A stretch of DNA of 64,000 nucleotides, taken from the NCBI GenBank assembly GCA_020310875.1, contig CM035423.1, positions 117,035,865 to 117,099,864 on the forward strand, in the 5' to 3' direction. The notes beneath the pieces are model-generated. The model ran no database searches. It was given only the letters and a program-made list of their open reading frames with translations, and was not told where the DNA came from. This DNA comes from Ceratopteris richardii (lineage: Eukaryota > Streptophyta > Polypodiopsida > Polypodiales > Pteridaceae). Positions 61,161-64,000 of the stretch are shown here, one piece after another (position 1 is the first letter of the stretch; each line of letters begins with the position of its first letter). Both the position numbers and the translations under genes were made by a program.

Positions 61161-61628
61161 TGACAAAGAGACCAATAGAGATGATCAATGATATATTGTA
61201 TTATATGACAATGTTGCACATGATCATTGGCATAAAGCCCAATGATATTGAGAGGTGTAGGCTATAGTGTGAGCCACACAATCTCTTCAATTGATCAACT
61301 ATACGCTATAGAATGGAGAGGTACTCCATGAGATTTACAACCATCTTTTATAGATCCCTTGCCTCCACATTTGATTTGAAATTCAAACTTTTCTTTACCT
61401 AAAAGTTCTCCTCTAAGTTAGGAATGGTTCTTCCAAGTGTAAGTCCTAGCTTTTAGTTCTCCAAACTCCACGAAGAAGATGGGATTCCAATATTCTCTCT
61501 AGGATTTACCTTTATAAGAAGTAAATGATCAAATTTTACAAGCAATGGGTCATGTAGTCCTTCAATCATTTGTACATAGCTTCTTCCAATGCCTAGCCAA
61601 GTGTGAAGGCTTGGCATTTTCTCCAATA
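61161..61628 (-). repeat. candidate 3' LTR of the right-end Copia
   Basis: In element orientation it follows the polypurine tract TTGAGGGGGAGC (61629-61640) and begins TATTGGAGAAAATGCC. It contains TCTATAAAAG (61345-61354, minus), a good TATA box. Its far edge is a guess, since no partner LTR lies in the window. Confidence 0.5.
61345..61354 (-). promoter_or_regulatory. TATA box candidate in an LTR
   Basis: TCTATAAAAG on the minus strand inside the candidate Copia LTR, about 275 bp from its start. Consistent with a U3 promoter; unproven. Confidence 0.4.
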
Positions 61629-61639
61629 GCTCCCCCTCA

Positions 61640-64000
61640 AGCCAAACATCTTGGCTTGGTCTTCTTCATCAATCCTCTTGAATGTCCTACAATCCAATCA
61701 TCGCTTTAAACCTCCAAAGTTTAGTACCATCAAGTGCTTTGGTCAATAAATCTGCACATTGCATATTATTGGACACATATGCAAGTTGAATCTCCTTGCT
61801 CAATAGCTTCTCTCTCACATAGTGGTAGTGAACTTCTATATGTTTGGTCCTAGCTTGAAGTATATGGAAAGTATAATCCTTGATTTTGAGTACGCTTGAG
61901 GTACTTCAAAATCCTCTTGGTAGCTTCCAAGTGAGATGCTCTAGGTTTATGCATGAATTGACTTAAAACACTTACTCCATAAGGAATACCAATCCTTGTC
62001 AAGGTTGCATAGTTTAAACTCCCAACTATGCTTTGATATCGTGCAAACAAATCACCTTCATGAGCACTCAATTTTTGGTTTACCTCCATAGGAATGCTAG
62101 CTACTTTGGCATTCTCCAAGTGGAACTTCTTCAACATGTCCTCCGCATACTTTCTTTGAGTGATGTAATTCCAGAATGAGTATAGACCAATTCAAGTCCA
62201 AGAAAATAATTTAGTGACCCTAGATCACTAATTTTGAACTTCTGCATCATTAGGTGCTTGATCTCTTTGATGCCATTGGCATCACTACCTGTAAATATGA
62301 TATCATCAGCATACACACATAGATATATCACCTCTGAATTACTTCTCTTGACAAACAGAGAAGTATCTACTTTGCATGATGAATCCTTGGTCTTGAAGAT
62401 ATGTAGTCAACCAATGGTTCCATGCTCTAGGTGCTTGCTTCAATCCATAAGTCCTTTGTTTAGTTTGCACACATAATTTAACTTTCTTGGGTCCTCATAG
62501 CCAGGAGGTTGAGCCATGTAAACCTCCTATGAAATCCAGCCATTAAGAATATCATTTTTTACATCCTATTGGCACATATTCCAATTTGTTGATGCAGCCA
62601 CATTTACCAATACCTTGATGGTTGACATTTTGTCCACAGGTGAGAAATTCTCTTCATAATCAACTCCTTGGGTTTGTCCAAAACCCTTAGCCACAAGTCT
62701 AGCTTTATACCTACTTATGGATCCATCTGAGTTTCTCTTGACTTTTTAAATCCATCTAGAACAAATTACCTTCATTGATTCCTTCTTTGGCACTAGCTCC
62801 CAAGTATCATTCTCCTTGAGTGCTTCTATTTCCTCACCCATAGCTTCCTTCCATTCTGCCTTGGTCTTTGCCTCTTAATATGAGGTAGGTTCCTCACATG
62901 ATAAATCCTTAGCAAGATAGATAGAGTGCTTAGTGACTAAAGAAGTGTCATACCCATATCACATTGGCTTCTTGCTCTCCCTTTGTGATCTTTTAGTTGC
63001 TTGGTTGGATAATTCAGGTATATCTTCCAACCTCTTCATCTTGACTTTGCCTTTTGATTTCCATGCCTTGAATTCTTCTAGGTTGATGATGTCCTCATCA
63101 TCTGATTTGATGTCTTCAGTTTGGCTTGGCTCCTCCTTGGTGAGGCTTGGAAACTCCTCTTCCAAGTCATATGGCAACTTAACCTTCCTGCATTCATTTT
63201 CAAACCAAGAATCATTCTCATCAAACACAACATCTCTATTTACCATAAAACCTTCGTTGGATGGATTATAGAACTTGTATCCTTTTTTATTTAAATCGTA
63301 TCCTATGAAGATGCACTTCTCTACCTTAGGGTCCAACTTACCTCTGATTTGTGATGGAATGTGCACATATGCAACACATCCAAATATCGTGCAATGATCA
63401 AGTGATGGCCTTCTACCATGCCATGCTTCATATGGGATCATCCCATCAAGTGATTTGCATAAAGTACAAGATAGTCCACCTACTGAAATCATCAATGAAA
63501 GACACATAATACCTTGAGCCAAAAATTGAAGGGTCCTTGCTTGGTCCCCACACATCTGTGTGGACAAGCTCCAAGTAATCCTCATGCATGTAGCCTTTCT
63601 TTGAAAAAGGTAACCTGTGTGATTTATCAAACTGACATGCACCACATTTATAGATCATGTGTTGCTTGGATACATTAGGTATCCCAACCACACATTGATC
63701 TCTACATATTTGCTTCAAGATTCTCTCACCAATATGCCCTAATTGTTTTTGCCAAATCTCAAGCTCTAACAATGTTTGATCTTTGTAATTATAAAGTGCA
63801 ATATTCCGTGTATCTTCAAGTTCAAATGTAATAGTCTACCTATCTTTTCTACTTTGGTAATTCTCTTGAATCCATGTTAGGGATCCTCCACAAATGCTCC
63901 ATATTTGTTGAACCTAATCTGCAAACCCTTTTCCACAATCTTTCCAACACTCATCAAATTCTTGCTGATTATAGGTACATATAGAACCCTGCTCAGCAGA
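61640..64000 (-). mobile_element. Copia element, 3' part, running off the right edge
   Basis: Minus-strand order from the right edge: protease/pre-integrase (WQKQLGHIGERILKQI, ACQFDKSHRLPF, 63446-63772), integrase with DVWGPSKDPS and SFIDDFSRW, integrase C-terminal region (LDPKVEKCIFIGYDLNKKGY, YNPSNE, 62959-63480), linker, RT (CVYADDIIFTGSDANG, 62131-62331), RNase H linker (PMEVNQKL, KRILKYLKRT, 61850-62137), polypurine tract. Better preserved than most fragments here, but broken in several places. Confidence 0.92.

Noticed and set aside
1-64000. CRISPR array, rRNA, bacterial operon structure
   Set aside because: No spaced palindromic array or rRNA sequence; introns and plant LTR elements show nuclear plant DNA.

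Overview
This window is nuclear DNA of a seed plant (possibly another land plant) with a large, repeat-rich genome. It is AT-rich, made mostly of LTR retrotransposons of the plant Ty1/Copia and Ty3/Gypsy types in many stages of decay, with a CACTA DNA transposon and short SINE-like insertions. I see no complete, confidently identifiable host gene, rRNA, tRNA gene or CRISPR array. Species cannot be told from the sequence.

Layout. 1-2497: right-hand part of a CACTA (En/Spm) transposon, with four exons of a transposase-like gene, microsatellites, a GC-rich subterminal repeat array and a CACTA terminus. 2498-3400: a CpG-containing island with a hypothetical minus-strand reading frame and a SINE-like insertion with a 10-bp target duplication. 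3826-4879: a roughly 0.5-kb tandem duplication with tRNA-like (A box/B box) segments. 4880-10841: decayed AT-rich sequence with a recent 146-bp tandem duplication and a duplicated LTR-edge-like block.

10842-33590 is the core: three LTR elements nested inside one another. An old Copia (10842-12617 and 33301-33590, minus strand) is split by a second Copia (12618-33300, minus strand; LTRs about 6% different). That one is split by a 15.3-kb Ty3/Gypsy element (13809-29130, plus strand) with 3.6-kb LTRs, exact TG...CA ends and an exact 5-bp target duplication (tccat). Its two LTRs differ at about 48 places (about 1.3%), so it is the youngest, as the nesting requires. Each LTR carries a fragment of a host gene for a second-largest subunit of a nuclear RNA polymerase, a PPR-protein tail-like fragment and a further unassigned coding-like stretch. 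The Gypsy interior holds gag, protease, RT/RNase H and integrase regions, an extra 116-residue acidic reading frame after integrase, and a GC-richer triple repeat before the polypurine tract.

33600-64000: older fragments of Copia (33600-34290, 35341-37200 minus; 41019-42596, 42940-43140, 47030-47740, 55841-57240 plus; 61640-64000 minus) and Gypsy (49860-51350 plus; 54257-54830 minus), a second SINE-like copy (52987-53105) with its own 10-bp target duplication, a decayed unidentified coding region (57490-59640), and long AT-rich stretches in which I recognise nothing.

The strongest lead is the host-gene-bearing 3.6-kb LTR of the young Gypsy element together with its extra downstream reading frame. 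Identifications are by eye from motifs; no database search was possible.
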